DNA of 64,000 bases from Variovorax sp. HW608 (GTDB taxonomy: Bacteria > Pseudomonadota > Gammaproteobacteria > Burkholderiales > Burkholderiaceae_C). Where the stretch lies: positions 5,916,229 through 5,980,228 of the forward strand of contig NZ_LT607803.1 of NCBI RefSeq assembly GCF_900090195.1, written 5' to 3'. Shown here piece after piece: positions 16,083-24,786 of this stretch. How positions within the stretch are numbered: the first letter of the stretch is position 1; every line of letters begins with the position of its first letter. The notes under the pieces are model-generated. The model was not told where the DNA came from. It was given only the letters and a program-made list of their open reading frames with translations, and did no database searches. Both the position numbers and the translations under genes were made by a program.

Positions 16083-17429
16083 ATGGCCTCCACCATCATC
16101 GACTCGCGCATCTTCGGCGACATGTTCAGCGACGCGCGCATGCGCGAAGTCTGGTCCGACGAGAACCGCACCGCCAAATACCTGGACATCGAGCGCGCCC
16201 TCGCCAAGGTGCAGGGCGAACTCGGCATCATCCCCAAGGAAGCGGCGGACGAGGTCGTGCGCAACTGCAACCTGTCGCAGATCGACTGGGCCAAGCTGAA
16301 GGCCAAGACCGAACAGATCGGCTATCCCATCATCGCCGTCGTCAACCAGATCAATGCGAACTGCCGCGACAAGCTCGGCGAGTACTGCCACTGGGGCGCC
16401 ACGACGCAGGACATCACCGACACGGCCGCGGTGCTGCAGATGCGCGAAGGTCTTGCATTGGTGGAGCAGGATCTGGACGAGATCGGCGATGCACTCGCCT
16501 CCCTCGCAAGGAAATACCGCGACACACCCGTCATCGGGCGCTCCAACCTGCAGCAGGCCACGCCGATCACCTTCGGCTACAAGATGGCGAGCATCCTGGC
16601 CGGCATCGATCGTCACCGCGACCGCCTGCAGCAACTCAAGCCCCGCGTCCTGATGGGCGAGTTCGGCGGTGCGTCGGGCACCTTGTCTTCGCTCGAAAAG
16701 GGTGCCATGGAAACCCAGGCAGGTCTGATGAAGGAGTTGGGACTCGCCCAGCCGCTCATCTCGTGGCACACGGTACGGGACACCATCGCCGAAGTCGGCG
16801 CCTTCCTCGGACTGGTCGGCGGCTCGCTCGGCAAGATCGCGATGGACGTCAAGCTGATGATGCAGACCGAGGTGGCCGAGGTGTTCGAGCCCTTCGCGCC
16901 GGGTCGCGGCTCATCCTCGACCATGCCGCAAAAGCGCAATCCCATCTCCTGCCTCTACATCCACGCCAACATCTCGGTTGCACGCCAGCATGCGGCCGCG
17001 CTGATGGATGCGATGGTGGCCGACCACGAGCGCTCGACCGGGCCGTGGGAAATCGAGTGGGTGTCGCTCCCGGAGATCTTCTGCCTGATGTCGGGCGCGT
17101 TGAAGCAGACCAAGTTCATTCTCAAGGGCCTGGAAGTCGACGCCACCCGTATGCGCGCCAACATCGACATCACCAACGGACTCGTGATGTCCGAGGCCGT
17201 GATGATGGGTCTGGGTCCATACATCGGCCGCGAGTATGCGCACGACCTTGTCTATGACCTGTGCCGCCAGGCGCTGGCCGACAACCAGCCGTTGATCGAG
17301 ATCCTGGTCGCACACCCGGAGGTCAACAAGCATGTCACGCGGGCCCAGCTCGAAGCCATGTGCGACCCGGCCAACAACATCGGCCAAGCCGGCGTGATGG
17401 TCGATCGCGTCCTCGCAGCACGCAGCTAA
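16083..17429 (+). CDS. Fumarase/aspartase-superfamily lyase (PurB/PcaB-like)
   Basis: A 448-residue protein of the class II fumarase/aspartase superfamily. The family signature is GSSSTMPQKRNP near residue 280, and other conserved blocks are WGATTQDITDTA, IGRSNLQQATPITFG and the ERSTGPWEIEW segment. Members include adenylosuccinate lyase, 3-carboxymuconate cycloisomerase and EDDS-type C-N lyases, which release fumarate or lactonise. It follows the citramalyl-CoA lyase by 52 bp and precedes the DctA gene, so it probably supplies or removes a dicarboxylate in the same pathway. The neighbourhood argues against a purine role. The precise reaction is open. Confidence 0.88.
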   Translation: MASTIIDSRIFGDMFSDARMREVWSDENRTAKYLDIERALAKVQGELGIIPKEAADEVVRNCNLSQIDWAKLKAKTEQIGYPIIAVVNQINANCRDKLGEYCHWGATTQDITDTAAVLQMREGLALVEQDLDEIGDALASLARKYRDTPVIGRSNLQQATPITFGYKMASILAGIDRHRDRLQQLKPRVLMGEFGGASGTLSSLEKGAMETQAGLMKELGLAQPLISWHTVRDTIAEVGAFLGLVGGSLGKIAMDVKLMMQTEVAEVFEPFAPGRGSSSTMPQKRNPISCLYIHANISVARQHAAALMDAMVADHERSTGPWEIEWVSLPEIFCLMSGALKQTKFILKGLEVDATRMRANIDITNGLVMSEAVMMGLGPYIGREYAHDLVYDLCRQALADNQPLIEILVAHPEVNKHVTRAQLEAMCDPANNIGQAGVMVDRVLAARS

Positions 17430-17508
17430 GCCCGACATCGACCTTTCACAAATGGATCGAGCCGGCGAAGACCGGTGTGTATCTGTGCCACCGAAGCCTG
17501 GAGACAAC

Positions 17509-18843
17509 GTGAACATCCGAAAGCTGTTGAAGCTGCTCTACATACAGGTCCTGATCGGCCTGATCCTCGGCATCACCGTGGGCCACTACTGGCCCGAGTT
17601 CGGCGCCGCGCTCAAGCCACTCGGCGACGGCTTCGTCAAGCTGGTCAAGATGATGATCTCGCCGGTGGTGTTCTGCACCATCGTGAGCGGCATCACTTCG
17701 CTGGGCGACTCCAAGGAGATCGGCAAGACCCTGCTCAAGGCGATGGGACTCTTCTACGCCCTGACGATTCTGGCGCTCATCACCGGCCTGGTCGCCGTCC
17801 TGCTCCTCCAGCCGGGTGCCGGCATGCACATCGACCCGAAGAACCTCGACGCCTCCGTGGCGACCCGCTTCGCGAATCAGGTGCATATCCACGGCTTCAC
17901 CGACTTCGTCATGCACATCATTCCGAACGCGTTCTTCGGCGCCTTCGCCGAGGGCGAAGTGTTGCCGGTGCTGCTGCTCGCGGTGATCTGCGGATTCGGC
18001 CTGACGAAGATCGGCGCGAACGCCAAGCCGGTGCTCGAGGGTATCGACGGCTTCTCGCACATGCTGTTCGCGGCCTTCGGAATCATCATGCGGCTGGCGC
18101 CGATCGGTGCGTTCGGTGCCATGGCATTCACGGTCGGACGCTACGGCATCAAGTCGATCGGATCGCTGGGAATGCTGATCGGGACCTTCTACGTGACCTG
18201 CATCTTCTTCGTCGCGGTGGTGCTGGGTGTGCTGTCGCGTCTGCACGGCTTCAAGCTGTGGCAGCTGATGCGCTACATCAAGGAGGAGTTGCTGGTCGTT
18301 CTAGGCACCTCCTCCAGCGAGCCCGTGCTTCCCCGTCTCCTGCTCAAGCTCGAAAGGCTGGGTTGCAAGAAGGGCGTGGTCGGGCTCGTGCTGCCGACTG
18401 GCTATTCGTTCAATCTCGACGGCACGGCCATCTACCTGACCTTGGCATCGATGTTCATCGCCCAGGCCTGCGACGTCCATCTGTCGTGGCTGCAGATCGG
18501 CTCGATGCTGGGGATCATGCTGCTGACATCCAAGGGCGCGGCGGGGGTGACAGGCAGTGGTTTCGTCGCATTGGTCGCTACGCTCACGGTGATGCCTGAT
18601 CTTCCGGTTGCGGGCGTGGCCCTGATCGTCGGCATCGATCGCTTCATGTCGGAGGCGCGCGCGCTTACCAGCACCATCAGCAATGCAGTGGCCTGCATCG
18701 TGGTTTCCATCTGGGAGAACGCCTGCGACCGAGACGTGCTGCGTCGTGAACTGGCGGCGAACTATGCCAACACCGAACACGACCTCGAAGAGGGCTCCGG
18801 GAACTTGCAGTTGCCGCTCGGCCACACCGGCACGGCACGCTGA
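17509..18843 (+). CDS. dctA: DctA-type C4-dicarboxylate:cation symporter
   Basis: A 444-residue member of the DAACS family with about eight hydrophobic segments plus re-entrant loops. Diagnostic parts are the serine-rich loop LGTSSSEPVLPRLL, the LPTGYSFNLDGTAIYLTLA segment and SKGAAGVTGSGF, all as in DctA. It imports succinate, fumarate or malate with cations across the inner membrane. GTG 17509 is chosen (GGAGAC upstream, first residues NIRKLLKLLYIQVLIG); an earlier ATG at 17452 adds a non-homologous leader. Placed after the itaconate-type genes, it may import that C5 dicarboxylate. Its end converges with the LysR gene. Confidence 0.93.
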   Translation: MNIRKLLKLLYIQVLIGLILGITVGHYWPEFGAALKPLGDGFVKLVKMMISPVVFCTIVSGITSLGDSKEIGKTLLKAMGLFYALTILALITGLVAVLLLQPGAGMHIDPKNLDASVATRFANQVHIHGFTDFVMHIIPNAFFGAFAEGEVLPVLLLAVICGFGLTKIGANAKPVLEGIDGFSHMLFAAFGIIMRLAPIGAFGAMAFTVGRYGIKSIGSLGMLIGTFYVTCIFFVAVVLGVLSRLHGFKLWQLMRYIKEELLVVLGTSSSEPVLPRLLLKLERLGCKKGVVGLVLPTGYSFNLDGTAIYLTLASMFIAQACDVHLSWLQIGSMLGIMLLTSKGAAGVTGSGFVALVATLTVMPDLPVAGVALIVGIDRFMSEARALTSTISNAVACIVVSIWENACDRDVLRRELAANYANTEHDLEEGSGNLQLPLGHTGTAR

Positions 18844-18882
18844 AACCCAGGGCGAGCTCGGGTATCGTTCTCCTCTGGCTTT

Positions 18883-19812
18883 TCAACTCGCAGCGCGGCG
18901 GCCTGGGGGCTTGCCGCGCTTTGCTTTCATCTCCGAAAAGAAGGCATAGAGCTGCTGCGCAGCCGGGGACAAGGTCCGGCCCTTGCGCCGGATCAGGCCG
19001 ATCTTGCGCGTGATCACCGGGTCGTAGAGTGGCACGCTCACGAGAAGCGGATGGTCAGAGTCCGGCATGGCGCTCGAAGGCACCGCAGCCACGCCGAGAC
19101 CCGCCTCGACGAGGCCGAGCATCGTCGTGACGTGCTGGGTTTCGTAGATGCTCTGCGGGCGGCCCGGAACGCCTGAAAGAGCCTGGTCCAGCAACAGCCG
19201 ATTGCCCGATGCCTTGCTGACCGAGATGTAGTCGTACTGCCCGAGCTCGGTCCAGTTCACGCGACGCTTCTGTGCGAGCGGATGGTCGCGCCTGCAAGCG
19301 GCGACGAAACGCTCCTCCAGCAAGGGCTTGAATTCGATGTCCGGTTCCTTGGCACCGACGAAATTGAGGCCGAAGTCAGCCTCCCCGCGCGACACGGCCG
19401 AGAGCACCTCGTTGGCGCTGGCGTCGAACACCTTGACCCGGATCTTCGGGTAGCGCTCGTGGTAGCGCGAGATCACCTGCGAGAGGAAGTAGTAGACGGT
19501 CGAAGGCACGCAGGCAATCGTCACCTCGCCCATGCGCGTGGCCGCCACGCCGCGGATACCCAACAACGTGTGATCGAGTTCGTCCAGAAGCTGCTGGACC
19601 TTGCGATCGAAATCTCGTCCCACGGAGGTCAAGCTCACGCGACGCGTGGTCCGGTCGAGGAGACGAACCCCCAGAGCTTCCTCCAACTTCTCGATGCGGC
19701 GGCTGAACGCGGGCTGCGAGACATGCAGCGCCTCGGCTGCCTTGCGAAAGTTCTTCAGTTCGGCAACCGCCCGGAAGGCCTGCAGATCGTTGAGATTGAA
19801 GTTGATGGCCAT
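18883..19812 (-). CDS. LysR-family transcriptional regulator
   Basis: A 309-residue LysR protein: N-terminal helix-turn-helix (FRKAAEALHVSQPAFSRRIEKLEEALGVRLLDRTTRRV at about 22-60) and a periplasmic-binding-protein-like effector domain with ITIACVPSTVYYFLSQ-type first strand and GLGVAAVPSSAMP near residue 240. It is transcribed away from the Bug gene at 19976, with a likely operator at 19828-19859, and converges on dctA. It is the candidate regulator of the Bug/PrpF genes and possibly of the itaconate-type genes, by analogy with the LysR regulators of known itaconate loci. Confidence 0.93.
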   Translation of the reverse strand: MAINFNLNDLQAFRAVAELKNFRKAAEALHVSQPAFSRRIEKLEEALGVRLLDRTTRRVSLTSVGRDFDRKVQQLLDELDHTLLGIRGVAATRMGEVTIACVPSTVYYFLSQVISRYHERYPKIRVKVFDASANEVLSAVSRGEADFGLNFVGAKEPDIEFKPLLEERFVAACRRDHPLAQKRRVNWTELGQYDYISVSKASGNRLLLDQALSGVPGRPQSIYETQHVTTMLGLVEAGLGVAAVPSSAMPDSDHPLLVSVPLYDPVITRKIGLIRRKGRTLSPAAQQLYAFFSEMKAKRGKPPGRRAAS

Positions 19813-19827
19813 GGCGCATGCGCTCCC

Positions 19828-19859
19828 GATGCAATTTTCACTGATCCACAGTGTGCATC
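19828..19859. promoter_or_regulatory. Candidate LysR-type operator in the divergent region
   Basis: Between the LysR gene and the Bug gene lie two inverted repeats: CACTG-N5-CAGTG (19839-19853) and an outer pair GATGCA (19828-19833) with TGCATC (19854-19859). Placement about 15 bp before the LysR start is typical for autoregulated LysR sites. Assignment is by pattern only. Confidence 0.5.
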
Positions 19860-19975
19860 AATCGATCTCAAACATGCAATTCACAGAACTCGCCCTGGAG
19901 CGGAACATTCACCCAGGGCCCAAAACAACGAGAAGCCCACGCTTTCGGCATCAGACATCCACCGGAGTAGACAAC

Positions 19976-20953
19976 TTGAACACTCAGAAACCTCGCCTCA
20001 TTGCCGCAGTCGCGCTGGCGGCATCGCTGGCTTGCTCAAGCGGAAGTGCGGCAGCCGCCTTTCCCGAGAAGACGATCACCCTCGTGGTCCCGACGGCCGC
20101 AGGAGGCGCCAACGATGCCATGGCACGCATCGTTGGACAGGGTATGTCGGCCATCCTGAAGCAGCCCGTCATCGTCGAGAACAAGGCAGGCGCCAACGGC
20201 GCGATCGCCAGCGAATACGTGATGCGTGCCGCGCCGGACGGCTACACGATCATGCTGGGCTACATCGCAACGCACGCGATGAACCCGGCGCTGCAGAAGC
20301 TTCGCTATGACCCGGTGAAGGACTTCGAGCCTGTCGGCATGGTCGGATCATCGGCAACGCTGATGGTCCTCAATCCGGCCGTCAAGGCCAGCACCGCAAA
20401 GGAAGTCGTAGCGATGCTCAAGGCGGCCCCGGACAAGACCAGCTATGCCTCGGCCGGCAACGGCACGGCGCCGCATTTCGCCGCCGAGTTGTTCAAGCTT
20501 TCAACGGGCACCAGCATGCTCCATGTGCCCTACAAGGGTTCCGCGCCTGCGATCACGGACACCATCGCTGGCCAGACGCAGGTGATGTTCCCGAGCGTGT
20601 TCACAGCCATGCCGTACGTGAAGGGCGGCAAGCTGAAGGCCGTCGGTGTTGCGGGGTCCAAACGTTCGGCGCTGATGCCCGATGTACCGACGTTGCAGGA
20701 ACAGGGAATCGCCGACGTCGACGTCTCCCAGTGGTATGGCATCTTCGCGCCGGCGAAGACACCGAAGCCCGTGATCGAGCAGCTCAACAAGGTGCTCAAC
20801 GAGGTGTTGGCCGACAAGACCGTGATCAAGCGACTCGAAGACCATGGTGCGGAGGTCTCACCCATGACGACCGACCAGATGCGCGCCTATGTTGCGCAAG
20901 AGCAGATCAAGTGGAAGAAAGTCGTTCAGGCGGCCAAGATCACTGCCGAATGA
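19976..20953 (+). CDS. Bug-family tripartite tricarboxylate substrate-binding protein
   Basis: A 325-residue periplasmic binding protein. The start is TTG 19976 with CCGGAG nine bases upstream. The signal peptide (LIAAVALAASLACSSGSAAAA) is followed by FPEKTITLVVPTAAGGAND, then IVENKAGANGAIASEYV and FPDVPTL-like MPDVPTLQEQGI. It probably binds a di- or tricarboxylate. No TctAB carrier is nearby. It ends 1 bp before the PrpF-Bug fusion gene and is the closest visible paralogue of the fusion's C-terminal half (shared ANGAIASEYV and GTHAMNPALQ-type blocks), so the two Bug domains arose by duplication. Confidence 0.93.
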   Translation: MNTQKPRLIAAVALAASLACSSGSAAAAFPEKTITLVVPTAAGGANDAMARIVGQGMSAILKQPVIVENKAGANGAIASEYVMRAAPDGYTIMLGYIATHAMNPALQKLRYDPVKDFEPVGMVGSSATLMVLNPAVKASTAKEVVAMLKAAPDKTSYASAGNGTAPHFAAELFKLSTGTSMLHVPYKGSAPAITDTIAGQTQVMFPSVFTAMPYVKGGKLKAVGVAGSKRSALMPDVPTLQEQGIADVDVSQWYGIFAPAKTPKPVIEQLNKVLNEVLADKTVIKRLEDHGAEVSPMTTDQMRAYVAQEQIKWKKVVQAAKITAE

Positions 20954-20954
20954 T

Positions 20955-22979
20955 ATGAACAAGTCCATCCCCTGCGTGCTGATGCGCGCCGGCACTTCGC
21001 GGGGACCATTCTTTCTGCGTGAGTGGTTGCCGGAAGGCGACGAGGCGCGTGACCAGGCGTTCATCGGGGCGATCGGCGCGTCCGACCCGCTGCAGCTCGA
21101 TGGCGTGGGCGGCGGCAGTACGCTGAACAGCAAGGTGGCCATCGTGTCGCGCTCGTCCCGGCCTGGATGCGACATCGACTACCTCTTTGCGCAGGTGGGC
21201 GTCGGCCACCAGTCGGTCGACACGCGGCCGAATTGCGGGAACATGCTCTCCGGCGTTGCGCCTTTTGCGATCGAGCAGGGGCTGGTGTCAGCGACCGACG
21301 GCACAACCAATGTTCGCGTCTACAACGTCAACACGGGGTCGCGCATCGACGTCACCGTGCGCACGCCCGGCGGCCGCGTGACCTACGAGGGCGACGCGCG
21401 CATCGATGGTGTTGCCGGCACGGCTGCACCCATCCTGCTGAACTTCCTTGACGCATGGGGAGCGGTCACGGGGAAAGTCTTTCCGACAGGAAAGCGCATC
21501 GACACCATCGACGGCATTCAGGTGACCTGCATCGACGCCGCCATGCCGCTGATGATCGTCCGGGCCGGCGACCTCGGCGTCACAGGGCGCGAGAAGCCGG
21601 CTGCGCTCGATGCGAACACCGCACTTCTTGAGCGGCTCGAGAGGCTTCGCCTGGAGGCCGGACGCATGATGGGCCTGGGGGACGTGTCCAACAGCGTCAT
21701 TCCCAAGCCCGTGCTGGTCAGCGCGGGCGAGTCGGATGACAACATCACGTCGCGCTACTTCACACCTCGAAAATGCCACGCGTCACATGCGGTGACGGGA
21801 GCCATCGGCGTCGCAAGTGCCTTTGCCTTGCCGGGAACGGTCGCAAGCGGGCAGGCACGCGATCCGGGGCGGCACAGGTTGGTCGTGCTGCATCCCGCTG
21901 GCCGGATAGACATCGAAGTGGAGCTGAATGGTTGCGAAGATGGCGCAACAGTCGAACGCGCTGCGCTTGTTCGCACGGCGCGAAAGATCATGCAAGGCGA
22001 ACTGCATCTGCCCGAATACGTCTTCTCGCGCCCCGAGCCGACGGGTGCGGAACTCTCGACCTTTCCGAACAAGGCGTTCACCATCATCGTGCCGACGCGC
22101 GCCGGTGGCGGCAACGACACAATGGCTCGAATCATCGCCGCCAAGCTGGCCCCACTGCTTGGCCAGGAGGTGGTGGTCGACAACCGCGCTGGGGCGAACG
22201 GCGCGATCGCCAGCGAGTACGTCGCACGTTCCGCACCGGACGGGCACACCTTGATGTTCGGCTACGTCGGCACGCACGCGATGAATCCGGCACTTCAAAG
22301 GCTGGGGTACGACCCGGTCGAGGATTTCGCTCCGATCGGCCTCGTGGGATCGTCCCCAACCTTGATGGTCACGCATCCGGAGAAGGGCGCGCCCGATCTG
22401 GACACGCTCATCGCGCGGCTGATGGACTCGCCTCGCCGCTTCAGCTACGCGTCCGCCGGTGATGGGACCCCTCCGCACTTCGCGGCTGAACTGTTCCAGC
22501 TCAGCAGCGGGACCTCGATGTCGAGTTCGACCTTCGAAGGGGCCGCGCCGGCCATTGCCGACACCGTCGCCGGCCGCTCGCAGGTCATGTTTCCGAGCCT
22601 GTTCACGGCATACCCGTTCATTCGCGCTGGACAACTACGCGCATTGGGCGTGGCGGGACCGAAACGGCTTGAGGCCTTACCCGAGGTAGCGACGCTCGCG
22701 GAACAGGGAGTCTCGGGGTTGGATGTCGAGCAATGGTATGGGCTGTTCGCGCCGGCTGGCACGCCCCCCGCTTCCATTGATCGCCTCAATCGGGCGCTCA
22801 ATCAAGTACTGTGCGATCCCGAAGTTGTCGCGCGTTTTCAGAGCCACGGCGCTCGAGCCGAGCCAGGGACAACAGAGGCGCTCGCGCAAAGGTTGCAGAG
22901 AGATCTGGAGCGCTGGCGCAAAGTCGTGGCTCGGGCCCGGATCGCGCCGAAAGAGCAAAGCCAACTCGCGCTTTATTGA
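20955..22979 (+). CDS. Fusion protein: PrpF/GalD-type isomerase joined to a Bug binding-protein domain
   Basis: One uninterrupted 674-residue frame. Residues 1 to ~360 are a PrpF-family isomerase of the type that includes 4-oxalomesaconate tautomerase (GalD) and methylaconitate isomerase: CVLMRAGTSRGPFF at the start, K60 in LNSKVAIV and C94 in PNCGNMLSG at the positions proposed as catalytic in PrpF. Residues ~369 to 674 form a complete mature Bug domain starting FPNKAFTIIVPTRAGGGND, with no signal peptide before it. A cytoplasmic enzyme is thus joined to a normally periplasmic receptor fold. Start ATG 20955 is 1 bp after the preceding Bug stop. The fusion could be a cytosolic ligand-sensing or channelling device, or an accident of deletion between two genes; neither half shows stops. 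Confidence 0.88.
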   Translation: MNKSIPCVLMRAGTSRGPFFLREWLPEGDEARDQAFIGAIGASDPLQLDGVGGGSTLNSKVAIVSRSSRPGCDIDYLFAQVGVGHQSVDTRPNCGNMLSGVAPFAIEQGLVSATDGTTNVRVYNVNTGSRIDVTVRTPGGRVTYEGDARIDGVAGTAAPILLNFLDAWGAVTGKVFPTGKRIDTIDGIQVTCIDAAMPLMIVRAGDLGVTGREKPAALDANTALLERLERLRLEAGRMMGLGDVSNSVIPKPVLVSAGESDDNITSRYFTPRKCHASHAVTGAIGVASAFALPGTVASGQARDPGRHRLVVLHPAGRIDIEVELNGCEDGATVERAALVRTARKIMQGELHLPEYVFSRPEPTGAELSTFPNKAFTIIVPTRAGGGNDTMARIIAAKLAPLLGQEVVVDNRAGANGAIASEYVARSAPDGHTLMFGYVGTHAMNPALQRLGYDPVEDFAPIGLVGSSPTLMVTHPEKGAPDLDTLIARLMDSPRRFSYASAGDGTPPHFAAELFQLSSGTSMSSSTFEGAAPAIADTVAGRSQVMFPSLFTAYPFIRAGQLRALGVAGPKRLEALPEVATLAEQGVSGLDVEQWYGLFAPAGTPPASIDRLNRALNQVLCDPEVVARFQSHGARAEPGTTEALAQRLQRDLERWRKVVARARIAPKEQSQLALY

Positions 22980-22995
22980 GGCGCCAGCTTCGGGA

Positions 22996-23087
22996 GCGTG
23001 GGACCGGCGCCTGTTCCTGGCCGGCCGCGCGTCGAGATCGAGGTCGGCGCCATCGGCGTATTGCGCAACGGCATCCGCGACGAGTAG
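22996..23087 (+). pseudogene. Relic of an FAD monooxygenase/FAH gene pair
   Basis: 22996-23025 reads AWDRRLFLAG, matching the GD-motif region of the monooxygenase at 7944 (GWRDRRLFLAGDA). 23031-23087, in another frame, reads VEIEVGAIGVLRNGIRDE plus stop, almost identical to the last 18 codons of the FAH gene ending at 10336. Most of both genes is deleted between these two pieces. The first match is short; the second is strong. Confidence 0.7.
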
Positions 23088-23115
23088 CCGCTCGGCCGCG
23101 CCGGCCTGCGAGGGC

Positions 23116-23778
23116 TCAAACGCCCTCGCCCAGTGCCGGAAGCTCGCTTCTGGCCAGTGCACGGGCTTCGGCGCGGTCCAGGCCCAGCGCCACGAGAAGG
23201 ATTTCGGCCATATCCGAGCCCACGTCGCGCCAGGTTCCATGGCCATCCAGCACCGGAAGCATCGCCGCCAGGGTGCCGCCGCTGAGCAGAGCCGCCATGG
23301 CAGGCAATTGCTCGCGACCGATGCGATAGCGGCCCGAGGCGATGCCGGCCTGCAGGTCGGTCAGCGGCTCGCTGCCCAGCACTGTCTGCAGCACCGCCGG
23401 GCTGAGCCCGAAGCGGCTCATGAAGCGGCCCCACAGCGGCTCCTCATGGGCGCGGCGGATGTACTGGCGTACGCCGATGGCCAGGCGCAATGCAGGATCG
23501 TCCACGCCGGCAAAACCTGAAACCACCCGCGCCGTCATCTCGCGCGCGAGTTGCGCCGCGACCTCCTCGAACAGGCCATCGACATCGGACACGTGGCTGT
23601 AGATGGTGCCGCGCGCCATGCCGGCCGCGGCGGCCAGCTCGCTGATGCTGACCTTCGTGACGCCGCGCTCGGCAAACAGCCTCATCGCCGCGGCATGGAT
23701 GCGCCGCTGCGCCTGGCTCGGTGGGACGCCGGGGTCGGCTGGCGTGGCGGAAGCGGCGGCAGGGTCGAAATTGAACAT
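23116..23778 (-). CDS. TetR-family transcriptional regulator
   Basis: A 220-residue TetR protein. The helix-turn-helix spans about 25-70 (AAMRLFAERGVTKVSISELAAAAGMARGTIYSHVSDVDGLFEE) and is followed by an all-helical ligand domain. It is divergent from the meta-cleavage operon at 23913 and has a perfect inverted repeat (23835-23854) in the shared region, so it most likely represses that operon and itself until a pathway acid or CoA ester binds. Start ATG 23778 has GCGGAG just upstream. Confidence 0.92.
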   Translation of the reverse strand: MFNFDPAAASATPADPGVPPSQAQRRIHAAAMRLFAERGVTKVSISELAAAAGMARGTIYSHVSDVDGLFEEVAAQLAREMTARVVSGFAGVDDPALRLAIGVRQYIRRAHEEPLWGRFMSRFGLSPAVLQTVLGSEPLTDLQAGIASGRYRIGREQLPAMAALLSGGTLAAMLPVLDGHGTWRDVGSDMAEILLVALGLDRAEARALARSELPALGEGV

Positions 23779-23834
23779 CTCCGCTCAATTCTAGACATAC
23801 CTGGGGTAAACGAGAATGCGCAATCGAGATAAAT

Positions 23835-23854
23835 ATTGAACACTTATGTTCAAT
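23835..23854. promoter_or_regulatory. Perfect inverted repeat, probable TetR operator
   Basis: ATTGAACA and TGTTCAAT separated by CTTA, a perfect 8-bp dyad in the 134-bp divergent region. On each strand it contains a TTGAAC that could serve as a -35 box, so binding would block both promoters. A GGGGC-TTT-GCCCC hairpin follows at 23881-23893, just before the AAGGAG ribosome binding site of the hydrolase gene. Confidence 0.7.
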
Positions 23855-23912
23855 CTAGAGCGTATGTGTTTAACCCCCCCGGGGCTTTGCCCCACTCTCT
23901 GAAGGAGAAGCG

Positions 23913-24770
23913 ATGGGCACCGCAGGACCACAACCCACACACCGCACCGTCTCGCTCGGCTCGCGGCAGATCCACCTTGCCGAATTCGGCGCCGGACCCG
24001 CCTTGTTGATGCTGCACGGCGGCGGACCCGGCGCCTCGGGCGTCTCCAACTACTCGCGCAACGTCGAGGTGCTGGCGCGGCAGTTCCGCGTGCTGGTGCC
24101 CGACATGCCCGGCTATGGACGCTCGAGCAAGGACATCGACGCCGCCGACCCGTTCGGCGACATCGCGTCGGCCATGCGGGGGCTGCTCGATGCGCTGGAG
24201 ATCCCACGCGCCCATGTGGTGGGCAATTCGCTCGGCGGTGCCGTGGCGCTGCGCCTGGCGCTGGATCGACCCGATCGGGTGGGCCGCCTGGTGCTCATGG
24301 GGCCCGGCGGCATCGGCATCGCCCAAGGCAAGCCGACCCCCGGCCTTCTGCGCCTCCTGACGTACTACGCCGGAGAGGGGCCGACCTTCGAGAAGCTGCG
24401 TTCCTTCATCACGGAGGACCTGGTCTACGACGCCAGCGGCGTCAGCGAGGCGATGCTGCGCGAGCGCTTCGAGTCGAGCATCGACCCTGCCGTGGTGGCC
24501 AACCCGCCGCTGCGCGTGCCCCCCAATCCGGAGGCCTTCAGGCGCATGGACTTCCTGCTCGATCCGCGCCTTGCGGACTTCGACCACCCGACGCTGATCC
24601 TGTGGGGCTGCGAGGACCGGGTCAACCCGAGCGCCGCAGCCCTGGCGCTGCAGGCCAGGCTGCCCCGTGCCGACGTGTTTCTGTTCAGCCGCACGGGACA
24701 CTGGGTCCAGTGGGAACGTGCAGCCGAATTCAACGCGACGGTGGCTGCCTTCCTGGGCAACGAGGCCTGA
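23913..24770 (+). CDS. Meta-cleavage product hydrolase (alpha/beta hydrolase)
   Basis: A 285-residue alpha/beta hydrolase resembling MhpC/BphD. The oxyanion region is LLMLHGGGPGASGVSNYSRN, the nucleophile elbow GNSLGG holds Ser near residue 110, the acid is Asp in LILWGCEDRVNP, and the His is in RTGHWVQWE. These C-C hydrolases split the vinylogous 1,5-diketone made by extradiol cleavage. It is the first gene of the operon that continues through the dioxygenase, monooxygenase, hydratase, dehydrogenase and aldolase. AAGGAG lies just upstream. Confidence 0.92.
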   Translation: MGTAGPQPTHRTVSLGSRQIHLAEFGAGPALLMLHGGGPGASGVSNYSRNVEVLARQFRVLVPDMPGYGRSSKDIDAADPFGDIASAMRGLLDALEIPRAHVVGNSLGGAVALRLALDRPDRVGRLVLMGPGGIGIAQGKPTPGLLRLLTYYAGEGPTFEKLRSFITEDLVYDASGVSEAMLRERFESSIDPAVVANPPLRVPPNPEAFRRMDFLLDPRLADFDHPTLILWGCEDRVNPSAAALALQARLPRADVFLFSRTGHWVQWERAAEFNATVAAFLGNEA

Positions 24771-24786
24771 CCGGGGAGTGATTCGC

